DNA of 64,000 bases from Erythroxylum novogranatense (taxonomy: Eukaryota > Streptophyta > Magnoliopsida > Malpighiales > Erythroxylaceae): positions 14,015,460 through 14,079,459 of the forward strand of contig CM057233.1 of the NCBI GenBank assembly GCA_029891385.1, read 5' to 3'. A program made the position numbers and the translations under genes. Positions 11,691-24,500 of this stretch are shown here, in pieces. Every line of letters begins with the position of its first letter. Position 1 is the first letter of the stretch. The notes under the pieces were generated by a model, which did not search any database, was not told where the DNA came from, and was given only the letters and a program-made list of their open reading frames with translations.

Positions 11691-13325
11691 CACTAATAGA
11701 AGTCTTTGATGATGAGTGAGATTTGAATGCAAGAACAAAATCAAAATAAAATTTCTAAGTTTAAAAATCTACGAAATTTATTAATAATAATTTAGATTTA
11801 TGTTTAATTTAGTCATAAAATAATGTGACTACATGATAGATGCATAATTGATCATATTTATACCTCATATTTAAAGCATTTTTGTTTGATATTTGATATT
11901 TTTATTATATATTTAGTACTTAATTTGTTCCAACTATGTATACAAAGTATAATTTCCTTTATAGACTTAAAGGAGAAGAATTTGGTTGAAAACACAACAC
12001 AAAATGAAGATTCAATGCATAGAAGGGATGCACAACTGATTTGTCCATGCACTTCTCCTAGGCCATGAAGTTTCGCGATTTTTAGAGAATTTTGTGATGC
12101 ATGACCATGCACAAGACCGCGCCTCAACCAAATTCCTATAATTTAATTTATACAAATGTGAACAAAGGCTAAATGAGAGAGCAAATGTTAGGAGGCAATT
12201 CCAAACGTAGAGTTCATTTCTCAAGGGACAATTTTGGTCTGGTGAAGTGAAAAATACAAAGAAATCATTGAAAAATCCATCAAAATATAAAATCAAACTT
12301 CTACATTGCTAGAATACTTTATAGAAAACAACCAGGTAGATCTAGAATTATGAACTCATTGTTTTCACTTCGTTTTTTTTTTTTTTTTGCCTATGTATGA
12401 TTGATTTGGGGTTCAATAATATGTAACCAAACTTCTTATTAGTGTTTAGGTTAGATGAACCCTATATTGATATTTTAGTATGATTTGATTCTTTTGTTAA
12501 TGTAATTATTTTCATTGATTATTGTGATCCAATTATGTGTTTAACATATGTTTTAATAAACCTGGGAATACTAGATCATAATCAAATTTTTATATATAAG
12601 GATTGAGAAATCATAGGTTTTAATAGATCTACTGTAATTAGAAAGAGCATATTGCAACCCTAGAGATAGGATAAAGTAAATCTTCCTTATTAGGGTTATA
12701 CCTAATAGAGAGATTCACAAATTGGTAAAGTAATCTTGTGAACTTTAACTTGAGTAATTCAGTTGAAAACCTTAGGATTAGTGATTCTTAGACTCAAAGT
12801 CAGCTATTAGCATACCATAGAAATTTCCATGATCCAATAAATCAACGAAACAATTACATAATAAAAGATCAATCCATTAAGGCTTTAGGGGGATTTTAGC
12901 TTTTGATATCGATAAATTTCTAAGTGTTTCCTTAATTCTTTGCTCTACTTCATTGCCTATTTTATCTTACTTGCTTTAGTTTTATTTTCTTTTATTAAAA
13001 ATCCAAAATCAATTCGTAGGTTAGATAATAACAAAAAGGTAATTACTAATAATCACTATCTTCGTAGAATTGACCCATATTTGCCAATACTAGTTACAGT
13101 TACGTCATGCACTTACGGTTATTACAATATTATCTAACTCATGAAATAAGTCAATCACTACACTATGGGTATCCTTAGATGAACCACATACCAAGATGAT
13201 TTGCGATAGTTCATCAAAGGCTCATTAAGACTCTTTTTGATTTAAAAGGTGATAGTGTATAACAAATGTAGAGAACATGAAATAGTAAGTTAAAGAAGTG
13301 GGAATACTGCAAAACATTTCTTTAG
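11691..13325 (+). repeat. Old repeat remnant, possibly an Athila/Tat-like LTR, left of the chromovirus
   Basis: The segment from about 12306 matches 33300-34320 with many substitutions, so it is a duplicated repeat. Phrases such as TTAGTGTTTAGGTTAGATGAACC and AATCACTATCTTCGTAGAATTGACCC resemble the LTR and LTR-proximal parts of plant Athila/Tat gypsy elements (recollection of the family, not a search). No primer site or coding region remains. The chromovirus inserted at 13325/13326, and the repeat resumes at 31927. Confidence 0.4.
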
Positions 13326-15556
13326 TGTTGGGCCCAAAAAAAATTTTATTGATGTTATTAAGCATGAATTATGTTAATTGTGTGATTTATGGCTTAGTTG
13401 GATTAAATTGGAAGTATTAAGGTAAAATTGAGATTAAGTGAGTATAATGTGGTATAAATGGGAATGAAAGAGTAAAAATGTTTGAGGGTAAAATGGGAAG
13501 ATCACTTAAGTTGGAGAGGTTAAGGCTTTACTGGGAGGGATAATTTGTTCTTTGTCCATCCCATTGAGACTTGAGTGAGATATTAGAAGGAAAGAAAAGA
13601 AGAGTGAAGAGAAGAAGGAAGGAGAGTGTCGTTGGTGAGGAAGAAGAAGAGAAAACAGGGCTTTTCATTCCTAGAGGTTTTTGACAGATTGAAGTAAATT
13701 CCTGGTAAGTCTAAGTGCATTTCATCTTGTTTTGGTTAGAATTTCCCCTAAAATAGCTTGGCATGAGTTAGAACTGAAGCTTAGGACTTGAATCAAGGTT
13801 TAGATGTGTTGCATTTGCAAAATGGGAGGATTGTGGTTGAAATTTGTAAGAAAATCAGGTTTCGGGAGGGGTTCTTGGACCCGCACGTCGTGACGTGCTC
13901 ATGAGCACGCCGCGGCGTATGAAGGTGTGCTCGCCGCGGTGCACACAAGGGTGCATGCCGCGGCGCGCACGGGCCGTTCGCCGTAGCGAGCTCCAATTTT
14001 TCAGCACAAATGCATTTTAGTATTTTGGGCATAACTTTTGCTGTAGATGTCCAAATGAGGTGATTTTTGATTTGTTGTGAACTAGAGCCATAGGGATACA
14101 AGTTTTATGAAGAAAGGAAGTTTGGAATCAGCATCTAAAGATTTGAAAATTTAGATGGAAGTCGAGTATAGATTTTTAGTGTTAGCACTTTTGATTTTCG
14201 AAGCTTATTGAATATTTCCTTTGAATGTTGTTTGAATGAGAACTTGGTTTGTTATAGGAAACCAAGTCGACCTGATCCAATCGCAAGAGGAAGGACAACA
14301 GTGAGTTTGGATTCTCAAGCGATATTAGGTGGGTAATATATTTATAGTTGTTGTGTGTATGGGCAAATTATTTTGCTTGCTTTCATGTGTGTGTGACATT
14401 GCTTGTTTTGAACTGTGGAAATTATTGCAAATGCATTGTAATTATGATTATGTATTGCCTTGAAAGACATTACGACATTTTGTAAGAATGAAAAGTATGA
14501 AGCTTTTGATAAAATGAATTGAGCGTGAAACGAATGAATATATGCATTGTTTGGGCGAGAGAGGAATGTTTCATTAGTCACGTGCACGTCGATGTATAGC
14601 CTTCTCCCGGTTGCCCGCTTGAGGCTACGAGATCCCGAGAAATCGGACTCGTTTTGTTCATGATATAAACTTCGGTTTATCCGTTTTGTTTCACGGAACT
14701 CTCGAGCCATTTGTTGTGCATTTCATTATTGATTTGTTAGGTATGATGCATAATAAATTGCTATGTTGTGAACTCAAAAATAGCATGACATATTCTTGTG
14801 ATGATTCTAAATTGATAAGTGTTGACTTGCTTCATGCTTGTATATGTATGTATATGCTTGAATGTGTGGCTCGTTGCCAATAGCTATAAATGTATAAGCC
14901 ACTGAGCTTCGCAGCTCACCCTATTATCTCCCACCCCTCAGGTGTAGAACGAGAAGATCGTGATCCTTGTAAGGAATCGGAAACTCCAAGATAGTTAGAA
15001 GCTTTTGTATTAAGTTAGTACTTTTGGTTAGCTTCCAAGCATATCATCATGGAGCATCCTTATGTATTTTGGATTTAAACCTTGATATGTATTGTGCCAT
15101 GTTAAGAATACTTGTTAAATTTCTTCGAATTGTAATGGCATGAAGTTATGTTGTTTATGGGGGTGATTAACTCATATTTAGAATGCATGTGTATGTGGTA
15201 GAATATATGAGAATGTATGTGTGATTTGAAATTGCTTAGATGTTGGGATTGGGTTCAAAAATTTAGGGAGCTCACCGCGGCGAGCCAATCCTTCACCGAG
15301 GCGTAGCCCATGGGTGATCGCCGCGACTTGAAGCTGGTTGCTCGTCGCAGCGTGCACCCGCGAGTTCACCGCAATGAGGCCAGATTTAGTCTCAGTGAAT
15401 CCTTGCAGCGAGCATCATGTTGCCGCGGCGAGGCCTCCTCTTCCCGCTGCTGTTTCCTTGATATTTTTGAATGTTTTCATTTCTTCCTCCGCACGCCCCT
15501 TACCCGGCATCCCCGAGGGCCCACCTCGAGATAAGATTCGGGACCTGACCCTAACA
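13326..15556 (+). repeat. Chromovirus 5' LTR
   Basis: 2231 bp, TGTTGGGCCC to CCCTAACA. Visible inside: a TATA-like GGTATAAATG near 13450, a purine-rich leader 13570-13665, a GTAAGT donor-like site at 13705, a first GC-rich block 13866-13990, the GGTGATTTTTGA module near 14056, the TGAGCT-TCGC-AGCTCA hairpin at 14903-14918 before a pyrimidine tract and CAG (14939-14941), and a second GC-rich block 15275-15440. The two LTRs differ most in the GC-rich blocks. Confidence 0.93.
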
Positions 15557-15560
15557 TGTT

Positions 15561-15572
15561 TGGTATCAGAGC
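15561..15572 (+). other. Primer-binding site (tRNA-iMet) of chromovirus
   Basis: TGGTATCAGAGC lies four bases after the 5' LTR. It is complementary to the 3' end of plant initiator tRNA-Met, the usual primer for these elements. Confidence 0.93.
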
Positions 15573-15747
15573 AATAGGTTTTGTTTCCTCGGCTTAGAAT
15601 GCATAATGGGATGAATTGTTTGATATATGATTATTTGCTGCATTACTAATTGATTGATTGCATTAAGTGACATGCATATTATGCACACATGTAGGAATTA
15701 AGATTGACATGTAGCTAATCCTTAGTGTTTATATTTGAAAGAGTACG

Positions 15748-16896
15748 ATGCCACCTCGTAGAAGGACACGAGGAGTTCTGCAAGGATCTGTTGCACCTGA
15801 CTCTCCGACTAGAGAGGAGAGGACTGATGAGTCGGTAGCCCCAGGAAATGTTGAGGTTTCTGTAGGGCTAGGTAGTGAGCCCATGCCATCGCAGACACAG
15901 GAGTCGCCGGTTTTGCAGGAATAAGTGCCTCCAATAGATCCAAGACTATTCCAAGCATTTACTCAAGCATTTGTCCAGGTCATGGGTCAGATGCCACAGC
16001 CTTCGGCTTCAACCCCAGCTAAGAAGGGGAGACAGTTTGACAAGTTGAGGAAGTATGGAGCAGTGGACTTCTACGGGACCACTGATCCTGAGAAAGCCGA
16101 GACCTGGCTGAGAAAGACCAAGAGAGTATTAGATCAGATGGAGTGCGAGGATGATGAGAGGCTTATTTATGCTGCAAGTCTGCTTCAGGGGGATGCTCTA
16201 CAATGGTAGGAGATTGTGCCAGGGAGTCAGATGAGACCAGTAGGGTTGGCATGGCAGGACTTCCTTACTGCTTACAAGAAGAAATATCTATCTGAGGTGT
16301 ACATCCAGCAGAAGTAGAGGGAATTCCTCAGTCTCACCCAGAGGGAGATGACGGTTAGTGAATATGAGTGTCGGTTCACTCAGTTGGCGAGATATGCTTC
16401 AGAGATGATGTTGAGTGAGGCTGCTAAATGTTGTCGGTTTGAGTCAGGTCTACACTTGGCCATCAGAGAGAAAGTAGTAGTGCAGAACTTTGGTGACATT
16501 CAGCAATTGGTTGAAGCAGCATTGAGGGTTGAGAACATCAAGAACATCAAGAGTGCAGTTAGCAGGAAAAGAAAGGGGAGAGAGCAATTCAAGAGGGGAG
16601 GCGGTACTTCTATACCTGAGTGGAGTGCCAGAACCTTCCCTGTGCAATATGAGAAGAAGAGCAGTGGTGCGAGCCGACCTAGACCTATGAAGACTTCTAC
16701 TGTTTCTCACCAAGCCTCAACGGTGGGCGGAAGTAGAAGGGGAGATGGGGATAGGCCATCTATTCCTAGGTGTGATCACTACAGGAGACTCTATAAAGGA
16801 GAATGCTATCGATTAACAGGAGCTTGCTTCAACTGTGGGGAGAAGGGGCATATGGCTAGAGAGTGCCCTCAGCCTCCAAGACAAGAGAGAAGTTAG
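15748..16896 (+). pseudogene. Chromovirus gag, with in-frame stops
   Basis: ATG at 15748 (MPPRRRTRGVLQGSV) starts a frame that stays open except for stops at 15922 (TAA), 16207 (TAG in place of a Trp codon), 16315 (TAG) and 16894 (TAG); there is no frameshift. Residues from about 16050 form a retrotransposon gag domain (KYGAVDFYGTTDPEKAETWL, then LLQGDALQW). A CCHC zinc knuckle CFNCGEKGHMAREC lies at 16825-16866. Gag would form the particle and package RNA. The stops make this copy non-functional. Confidence 0.9.
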
Positions 16897-18721
16897 ATTC
16901 AAGCTTCCAAGAGATCTGAAACTGTGGGACACAAGACTTCTACAAAAGTGGGCAGTTCTGATGCAGCAAAGAGGGTGAACATTCCAGGGAGATCAAGGGG
17001 GCAAGCACCAGTTAGGGTATTTGCAATGACACGGGAGGACGCAGAGACCGCCCCAGATGTTGTTACTGGTACGGTTAAATTATTTGTTGATGATGTGATT
17101 GCTTTGATTGATCCGGGTTCTACTCATTCGTTTGTTTCATCGAGTAGAACTGTGTGTGGAAGCAATTTGAGCCCATTGGATACTCCGCTGATGGTGAGCC
17201 AATATATTATTATCAGTCAAGTGTATAGGGAGTGTGAGATATGTATTGGTGGGAAACTTCTAGTGGTGGATTTAATGCCATTGAAGATGAGAGGATTGGA
17301 TGTGATTTTGGGTATGGACACGTTAAAGAAGTACAACGCCCGTCTGGATTGTAAGCAAAAGACAGTGGAATTTGAATTGGATGACGACAGAAGAGTGGTG
17401 TTTACTAGGGACAGAAAAGTAAGCCCGCCCAGAATTGTTTCAGCTCTGGCAGCAGAGAAGATGATGAGGAAGGGATGTGAGGCATTTTTGGCCTATGTGG
17501 TAGACACAAGGGCAGATAGAGGGAAGCTAGAGGATATTCCAGTAGTCAAAAAATTCCTGGATATCTTTCCTGAGGAATTACCAGGACTACTGCCACCTAG
17601 GAAAATTGAGTTTCCCATTGAGCTTTTTTCAGGTACTGCGTCGATTTCAATTCCGCCTTACCGGATGGCTCCGGCGAAATTGAAGGAGCTTAAGGAGCAA
17701 TTGGAGGAGTTGATGGAGAAAAGGTACATAAGGCCGAGCTCTTCACCTTGAGGAGCTCCGGTCCTTTTTGTAAAGAAGAAAGATGGATCGTTGAGGATGT
17801 GTGTAGATTACAGGAAGCTTAATCAGGTCACTGTGAAGAATAGGTATCCGCTCCCACGCATAGATGATCTGTTTGATCAATTGCAAGGGGAAAAAGTCTT
17901 CTCCAAGATAGACTTAAGATCGGGTTACCATCAGTTGAGGATAAAGGAGTCGGATGTGCCAAAGACTGCTTTTAGGACACGGTATGGGCATTTTGAGTTT
18001 TTGGTTATGCCCTTTGGACTGACAAATGCCCCTGTAACCTTTATGGATTTGATGAATCGAGTCTTTAAGCCTTTCTTGGACCAATTTATCATTGTCTTTA
18101 TTGATGATATATTGGTCTATTCCAAAAGTGATAAGGAGCATGAAGAGCATTTGAGGATTGCTTTGGAGACATTGAGGAAAAACGAGTTGTATGCCAAATT
18201 CGATAAATGCAAATTTTGACTGAGGGAAGTTGCATTTCTTAGACATGTAATCTCAGAACAAGGAGTGCATGTGGATCCAAAGAAAATAGAAGCTGTGGTG
18301 AATTGGGAAGCACCGAAGAACATAGCTGAGGTGAGGAATTTTCTGGGTCTGACAAGTTACTACAGGAGGTTTGTGGAGGGATTCTCCATGATAGCTGCTC
18401 CGATGACTCAGTTATTGAGGAAGAATCAGAAATTTATCTGGAATGATGAATGTCAGAAGAGCTTTGAGGAGCTTAAGCACAGATTGACCAGTGCTCCGAT
18501 TCTGATTCTACCATGTAGAGATGAGGGCTATACCGTGTATAGCGATGCTTCGAGGAAGGGTCTTGGTTGTGTATTGATGCAGGGAGATAGGGTGATAGCT
18601 TATGCTTCAAGGCAACTGAAGTCATATGAGTTGAATTATCCAACACATGATTTGGAGTTGGCAGCCGTGATCTTTGCCTTCAAAATTTGGAGGCATTATC
18701 TATATGGAGTTTAGACGAGGA
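16897..18721 (+). pseudogene. Chromovirus pol, 5' part: protease, RT, start of RNase H
   Basis: Same frame as gag. Protease: ALIDPGSTHSFVS near 17101-17140, where most relatives have [25 protein letters not shown] at 17793 onward, then [13 protein letters not shown], then the catalytic box FIDDILVYS near 18097-18123. RNase [16 protein letters not shown] near 18538 and [12 protein letters not shown]. Stops lie at 17749 (TGA in a W-G-A-P-V context), 18217 (TGA) and 18712 (TAG). The frame is cut at 18721 by the nested element and resumes at 27947. Confidence 0.93.
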
Positions 18722-21498
18722 TGTAACACCCCATCCCCGATTGGAAGGGTAAATTGGTCAATTGGGACAGGCTAGTAATTTGCATTGCATATTTTGATTG
18801 AGCATTCATTTGGCCTCTGATTACAGAGGAATGAGTCGGTTTGCATATGCATTTATGTGTACACGCATTTATGACATTTCTCGGCATTATATTGGGAATA
18901 TGATATGAATTGTGACTTGCGAGATAAGTATGTCTGATTTGAATGGTTTGAGAAATGTGGAATAATTGGGTTTGGATAATTGAGTTAGAACTGTGTTAGA
19001 GTGTTTGCCAGTTGATAATGACCCTTAGAAATTTTCTGGATAATTCGAGAGAAAATGTCCGAACCGGAATTTTTCCGAGTGGCGGACTGATTGACTGTAT
19101 AGTACCGAAATGACTGTCCAATGGCCATGAAAAATTAGATATATGATTTTAGAAATTAATATGTCGAGCCATTGAAATTTGGAGATGATTTGGAATGAAA
19201 ATGATTGTGAAAAGAGAAAGAGATTTAAATGTATTGTGAGGAAAAAGACAAGAGGCATATTGCTTTAACCTTTAAATACTTTAGGTTTTAAACTTGGCAG
19301 AAAAACTTCTCTTTCCTCCTAGGGCACAACTTCTTCTCCTTCGACCGATTTTCCCTTCTTCCTCCCTTTGTGATTTTCGTTGCTAGCTTGCTTGCTTCTT
19401 CTATACTTGCAAAGCCAAGCTTTAACCCTAAGGAAGATGAAGATTTTTTAGGTTTGAGAGGGAGCCTGTAAGTGTTAAGGGAATTGGAGGATTTTTCGAG
19501 AATTTAAGATTTGAGCTTGATTTTGGTAAGTAATTGGTTTAATGTTGTTTATGTGTTAGCTTGATGCATACATGGGTTTAATTGTGAAAGATTGGGGTAG
19601 TTATGGGTGAGTTATGACTGATTTTAGAGAGAGGAATGAGAAAAATTCATCGGAGAAGACAATCGGAGCTTCGCATGTCGTGACGTGCGCTGAGGGCCTC
19701 GACGCAACGAGTAAATAGTTACCCACCGCGGCGAGCTCAGTTGGACGTCGCAGCGAGCGTGCAAATTTACGCCGTGACGAGTCCATTTCTTATGCGTCGC
19801 GGCGAGCCAAAATGAAGGTGTTTGCCGCGGCGAGCATTCTTCACGCCGCGGCGAGCGACCCTTTTTACGCCGCGGCGAGGAATCCTTGGTCGCGGCAAGG
19901 AGCATTTTTCTTAAAGAATGTGTGTTAGTTTATGGAGCATTACTAATAGTGTAGACCTCCAATTGAGGTGATTCTTGATTCGTTATGATCAAGAAAATGA
20001 GGTCTACAATTGAAGAAAAAAAAGAAACTATTGAATGAAAATTGAGAATAGGTTCTATTACAACCTAGGGGTTGTTTCTTGATGATTTGGATATAATTGT
20101 GAGATTTCTGAATGTTAGAATTGAAATTGGTGGAGTTCCGTAATATGCCATTGAAATGAAATGAGTCATCATCGATCAATTGAGCGAAAAGTTAGATTGT
20201 GACAAAGAAAGTGGAAAAATGGGAAATAGCGCCGGGAAGGTCATGAATAGGCATCGTGCATCTTTTAATTAAGACATGTGCATCATTGAATTATTTTGAT
20301 TTTGTGCCTTTTGTAATGAATGATTATTTGAGTGTTTTAGAGGCACCACTGGATCGACATTCCGCGGATATTGCTGGGACTTCCAGGCTATAGCTCGAAA
20401 GTACAGGTGAGTAACCTAGTTGGTTCCTCAATCTATGTGTATTTAATATTATATACATTGATGCCATGTGGAGATAATGGATGGATATGTGTGTTTGATT
20501 TTGATTGATTTCGGACCATGTGTGTCCGAAATATTGGGAACTTGATATTGAAGTGCTATTGTGTGCAACTGATTATGAATGCATCAATGAAACAAATGGT
20601 AAAAGTATATGACTGAAATACCGGACCAAAGGTCCGAAGAAACGAAAATTTGGTCACCGAAATATAAACTGACTGTACATAGAAATTGGAGCATATGCAT
20701 TCATGCATAATGGCATGATCAGATAATGATAGTTGTGACCGATGCAGCCAACGTATATCAGAGCTTTAAGCTCAACGCATTAGGGCTTCGAGCCCAACGT
20801 ATTTCAGAGCCCCAGGCTCAACGCATTAGGGCTTCAAGCCCAATGAAATTCAGAGTCACTGGCTCAACGTTATCGAGCTCAGGCGCACGGTCATAACAAC
20901 GTAATAAAATGGAAAGTGTCACATGTGCATCACATATATGAATGATTAAAGGTCATTTGTGTGAAAGGTGAAACGCCTTAAAATGTGAAATGATCATGCT
21001 TATGGTATTCTGCGAATTGTGTGTATATGCATGAGTTGGGTGAACCATCGATGATGGTTTCTCATTGAGTTCGCAAACTCACCCAACATTGCAATTATTT
21101 TTCAGGAATTGACGAGTACTCCGTTAGACAAACTGAAGTATGATTACCGTAAAAGAGTCAGAGTTTGAAGTCGGGATCAGTTTCACATTTGCATTAGAGT
21201 CATTCGGTATTATTGTAAAATTGTAATTCTGCAAATCCCGCAGATTAGTACTGTTATTGTATTGGACCCAATTTTGGTTGTGGATAATGTGTGTATGAAT
21301 TGATTTATGACTGGAATTGTTTTATGATCGAAAATGATTTCGTATTCAAACGGGCTCAAATTATTTACTAATATATGCGCACTCGATTGTTTTTTTCAAA
21401 AAGAAAAAATGTATTACCGAGTTTTTAAATTGTTTTGACACGGGCTCGGATATTACCATCGATATCGGGTTCGGGTCTTGCGAGAGTGGGATGCTACA
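18722..21498 (+). repeat. 5' LTR of nested element
   Basis: 2777 bp. It contains a GC-rich palindromic block (19670-19895, many CGCCGCGGCGAGC copies), the GAGGTGATTCTTGATTCG module (19964-19981), a run of five short hairpins (20761-20864) and a TGAGTT-CGCA-AACTCA hairpin (21066-21081) before a pyrimidine-rich CAG. It is 26 bp shorter than its partner, mostly because of a 27-bp indel near 21440. Confidence 0.92.
20761..20864 (+). repeat. Run of five short hairpins in LTR of nested element
   Basis: Hairpins with 5-bp stems and 3-base loops start at 20761 (GAGCT-TTA-AGCTC), 20783 (GGGCT-TCG-AGCCC), 20807 (GAGCC-CCA-GGCTC), 20829 (GGGCT-TCA-AGCCC) and 20852 (GAGTC-ACT-GGCTC, one G-T pair). Spacing is 22-24 bases. 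Linkers alternate between AACGCATTA and AACGTATTTCA-like sequences. The stems differ from one another but stay paired. Confidence 0.85.
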
Positions 21499-21502
21499 TT
21501 TT

Positions 21503-21514
21503 TGGTATCAGAGC
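21503..21514 (+). other. Primer-binding site (tRNA-iMet) of nested element
   Basis: TGGTATCAGAGC lies four bases after the 5' LTR end at 21498, the same primer type as in the host chromovirus. Confidence 0.92.
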
Positions 21515-24500
21515 CCAGAAGTAAAATCTTGCATGGGCATTCTGAAATAAGTGTCAAGTTACATGCATTTAAGTCATGTCATGGCAGACAGTGACAACTG
21601 ATCCCCAATCTAGCATATGAGTCACATGTATGAGCCTGTACCAATTGTTTAAGCGGTTAGAAATAGCGAGGAAAATGATGATATGTTAGAATGTGATAAA
21701 TGAAGAAGTGTATGGTTTGATTTGACAAAAGAGGACTAAGTGTATGGGTATTGATGGATTTATTGTGAAATACAACATCAGAGTTATACGGAGTATATCC
21801 TTGAATGCGGAATATATAGCTGTGGATTGATAGAGGAAATATAGAGATATGTTAGAAATGGTAAGATTGAAAGTGTATAAGCAAATTGGATGAAAACAAA
21901 ATGTTTTATGATTTAGAGAGGCTACGATTGGGTTTGATTACTGGGATGAGAGTTTATGAATACGGATTTATGACTTGGAGTCAGAAGATATTAGTGGGAA
22001 ATCAAGAATGATTGTACATCTATGATAAAGGTTTGAATGTCAAAATACGTGGGTATGATGCAATGATGAAAAGATTGAAATGTAAGACAATGAAATTGGT
22101 AGATGAAAAAATTGTCAGGGTTCAATTGAGTTGCCTGAGAAAGCACACCTGATAATGGGAATACACTACGACCAGTGAAATTATTAAGCTTATATGTATC
22201 ATAAGTGTGGAAATGATATCGGAAGTCATTGGTGAGTTAGTGAATTATTGCTAGTCATAGTTTTTATAGTTCAAAGCTCAGTATGAGTTAGAATAAGAAA
22301 TGAAAGTGTTTATAGTGATCAATCGGGAATGAATTGAAATTGTTATATGTTAAGGACATGATCATGGCATAATCCTCACGAGCGAGGACAGGTGCAAAAA
22401 GGGAGAGTGTTATCAAAAAGCAAATGAGATCAAGGTATCATTAGTGTAAGTGACTAATTGGTGAGTTGTCTTATATCTGTCCCTCGATAAGATGAAATGA
22501 TTTTGATGGTATTTATTTCAATGAATTTTATTAAAAAGGATATCCTGATTAGAGAAATTGTGGCATCAAGTGATCTTCATAGGATATGAGGAATAGCGAA
22601 AATTGATTTCTTAAGGCGTTGAGAATGGCTGATACGAAATGTGATAACTGTTGATGAATAGAAATTCCATGAGCGGTATTGATGAAAATAGTGAGAAATC
22701 TTCTTTCAAAGATGAGTTTCCCTGAATTAGATTAATTCGGTCAGATGATTACAATTGAAAATTTTATCAAAAGGAAAAATTGGCAATAAATTTGAAATGA
22801 ACGAAAAGTCATTATTGGGAGTCCTGATCCTAGTGGAGACTCAAGCATAAAAGATAGAATCTGCTACTGAGAAGGTATGTACTATGTTAATGTAAAGAAT
22901 CCGACTGTGTAGTAGGATTATTGAACAGTAAAGAGACATTAGTCGTGATTATGAGGAGAATATTGATTCACTAATATTTTGTGCAAAAAAATGATCAGAA
23001 AGTACAAGTGGATTTGATGAATGTGTATTCAACCCAGAGAGTAAAGATTACAAATGAAATTGAAATATATGGAGAAATTAGTGTAAAGGAACATGTGTCA
23101 GAGTATGTTATTATGAATCTGAGAAAATATAAGAGAATTGTTTCTCATTGGAGAAATTTGATTTTTAAAGAGTTGGAAAAGTCAATCAAGAGTATAAGGA
23201 GTTTATTATCCTGCTGAAGAGTAAAATGTTTCAACTGTATTTAAATTTGAAAGTGACTGAAATGTATTTGAAAGGTGAAGAAGGATAGTTGGCATATTCA
23301 AGGAAATTTCATATCATGAAAGTTTCATTAAAGTGAATCTTGGTTTGATCAAATAAATAATGGATGAATTAGTATTCGGATATGACATTGGGAGACTTAA
23401 CGATAATAGAGGTGTTAATAGAATGCAAAATTGCAAGGGACACATGTATACGGGATTTGGAGTTAATTTAGAACTGGTTGTATGTTGGATGCGTTCAGAA
23501 GTTATTAAAGGTTTTATGATCTTAGCCCTTGATGAAAATGTTTGAGGAAAAATGTATGAATCGTATGGTTAATAAATGTAAAAGAAGGGATATTTGGAGA
23601 AAATTTTCACTCGAGGGTTGACTGTATTACTTTAATTTGGAAATTTTGCATTATTTAACGAAGTGTCCCAGTAAAGGTTGAAATGTGATCTATTGAAATA
23701 GTATAAAGTGGTTTTATGTACATAGGGACAAGTACAATCTCATGGGCTGTATTGTGATTGATAACTTGGAATTTGTTATACTGGATATTGCTTTGAAAGT
23801 TTGGAGAATTCTCTTCGTACAGAAATATTTTTGGATACGTTTATAAATATGCAAATCGACAATGATTGAGATATTTCAGGAATTTGAAAGATTTGAAAGG
23901 AATTATGCGATTGAGGGTTTCACAAAAATTAAGCTAGTGATGCAATGTAATGTATTGAATAGAAAATTCAATGGCGGAAGATCAAATTTGGGCAATAAGG
24001 TTATTAAACCTAGTGTATTACTGAGTGTAAACTGTCGAGTGAACAAGAGGTAAAAAGAAAGTATTATCAGTAAGTGGAATTCTAAATCAGGTGTGTATAA
24101 ACAGGAATGGCAAACCCCAATCGTGGATTTAGAATTTGCGGACCTTATCGAGGAATTGAAAATGGATTCAACTTTTGAGAAGATGATATTTGTGATTGGA
24201 GTATGAAGTATGGGTAATACCCGCCAAATGAATTGTTAGTGAAAACGCAAGGAACAATCGAAACGTTATGTTCTAGTAAGAGTGCCTTAATAGAGTAATT
24301 GAAGGGTTAGAATATGAAATCAAATGAGAATATGTGTGATTAACTAATAGACTTGACTGCTGGAGATGATGTGAAACTGATATTTTTGAAGTTCTTTGGG
24401 ATATGAAATGGATGTTTAGTTCAGAGTGATTGAGGACATAACAATTTTTATATTGGTGACATCATTCGAATAGTGTATAAGAGGTCTTACAGTAAAAAGA

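Noticed and set aside
15561..15572. TGGTATCAGAGC as part of a tRNA gene
   Set aside because: It directly follows an LTR and lacks the rest of a tRNA; it is the primer-binding site. No tRNA or rRNA gene was recognised in the window.
15310..15577. Overlapping Arg- and Ser-rich frames in the chromovirus LTR, and similar frames at 19601-19905 and 26053-26328
   Set aside because: They lie in GC-rich CG-repeat blocks where stop codons are rare by composition. They differ between paired LTRs and match no domain.
22981..23217. 78-codon frame inside the nested element as a real gene
   Set aside because: It overlaps a degraded RT-like block read in the same region and is surrounded by stops; best seen as a chance open stretch of the pol relic.
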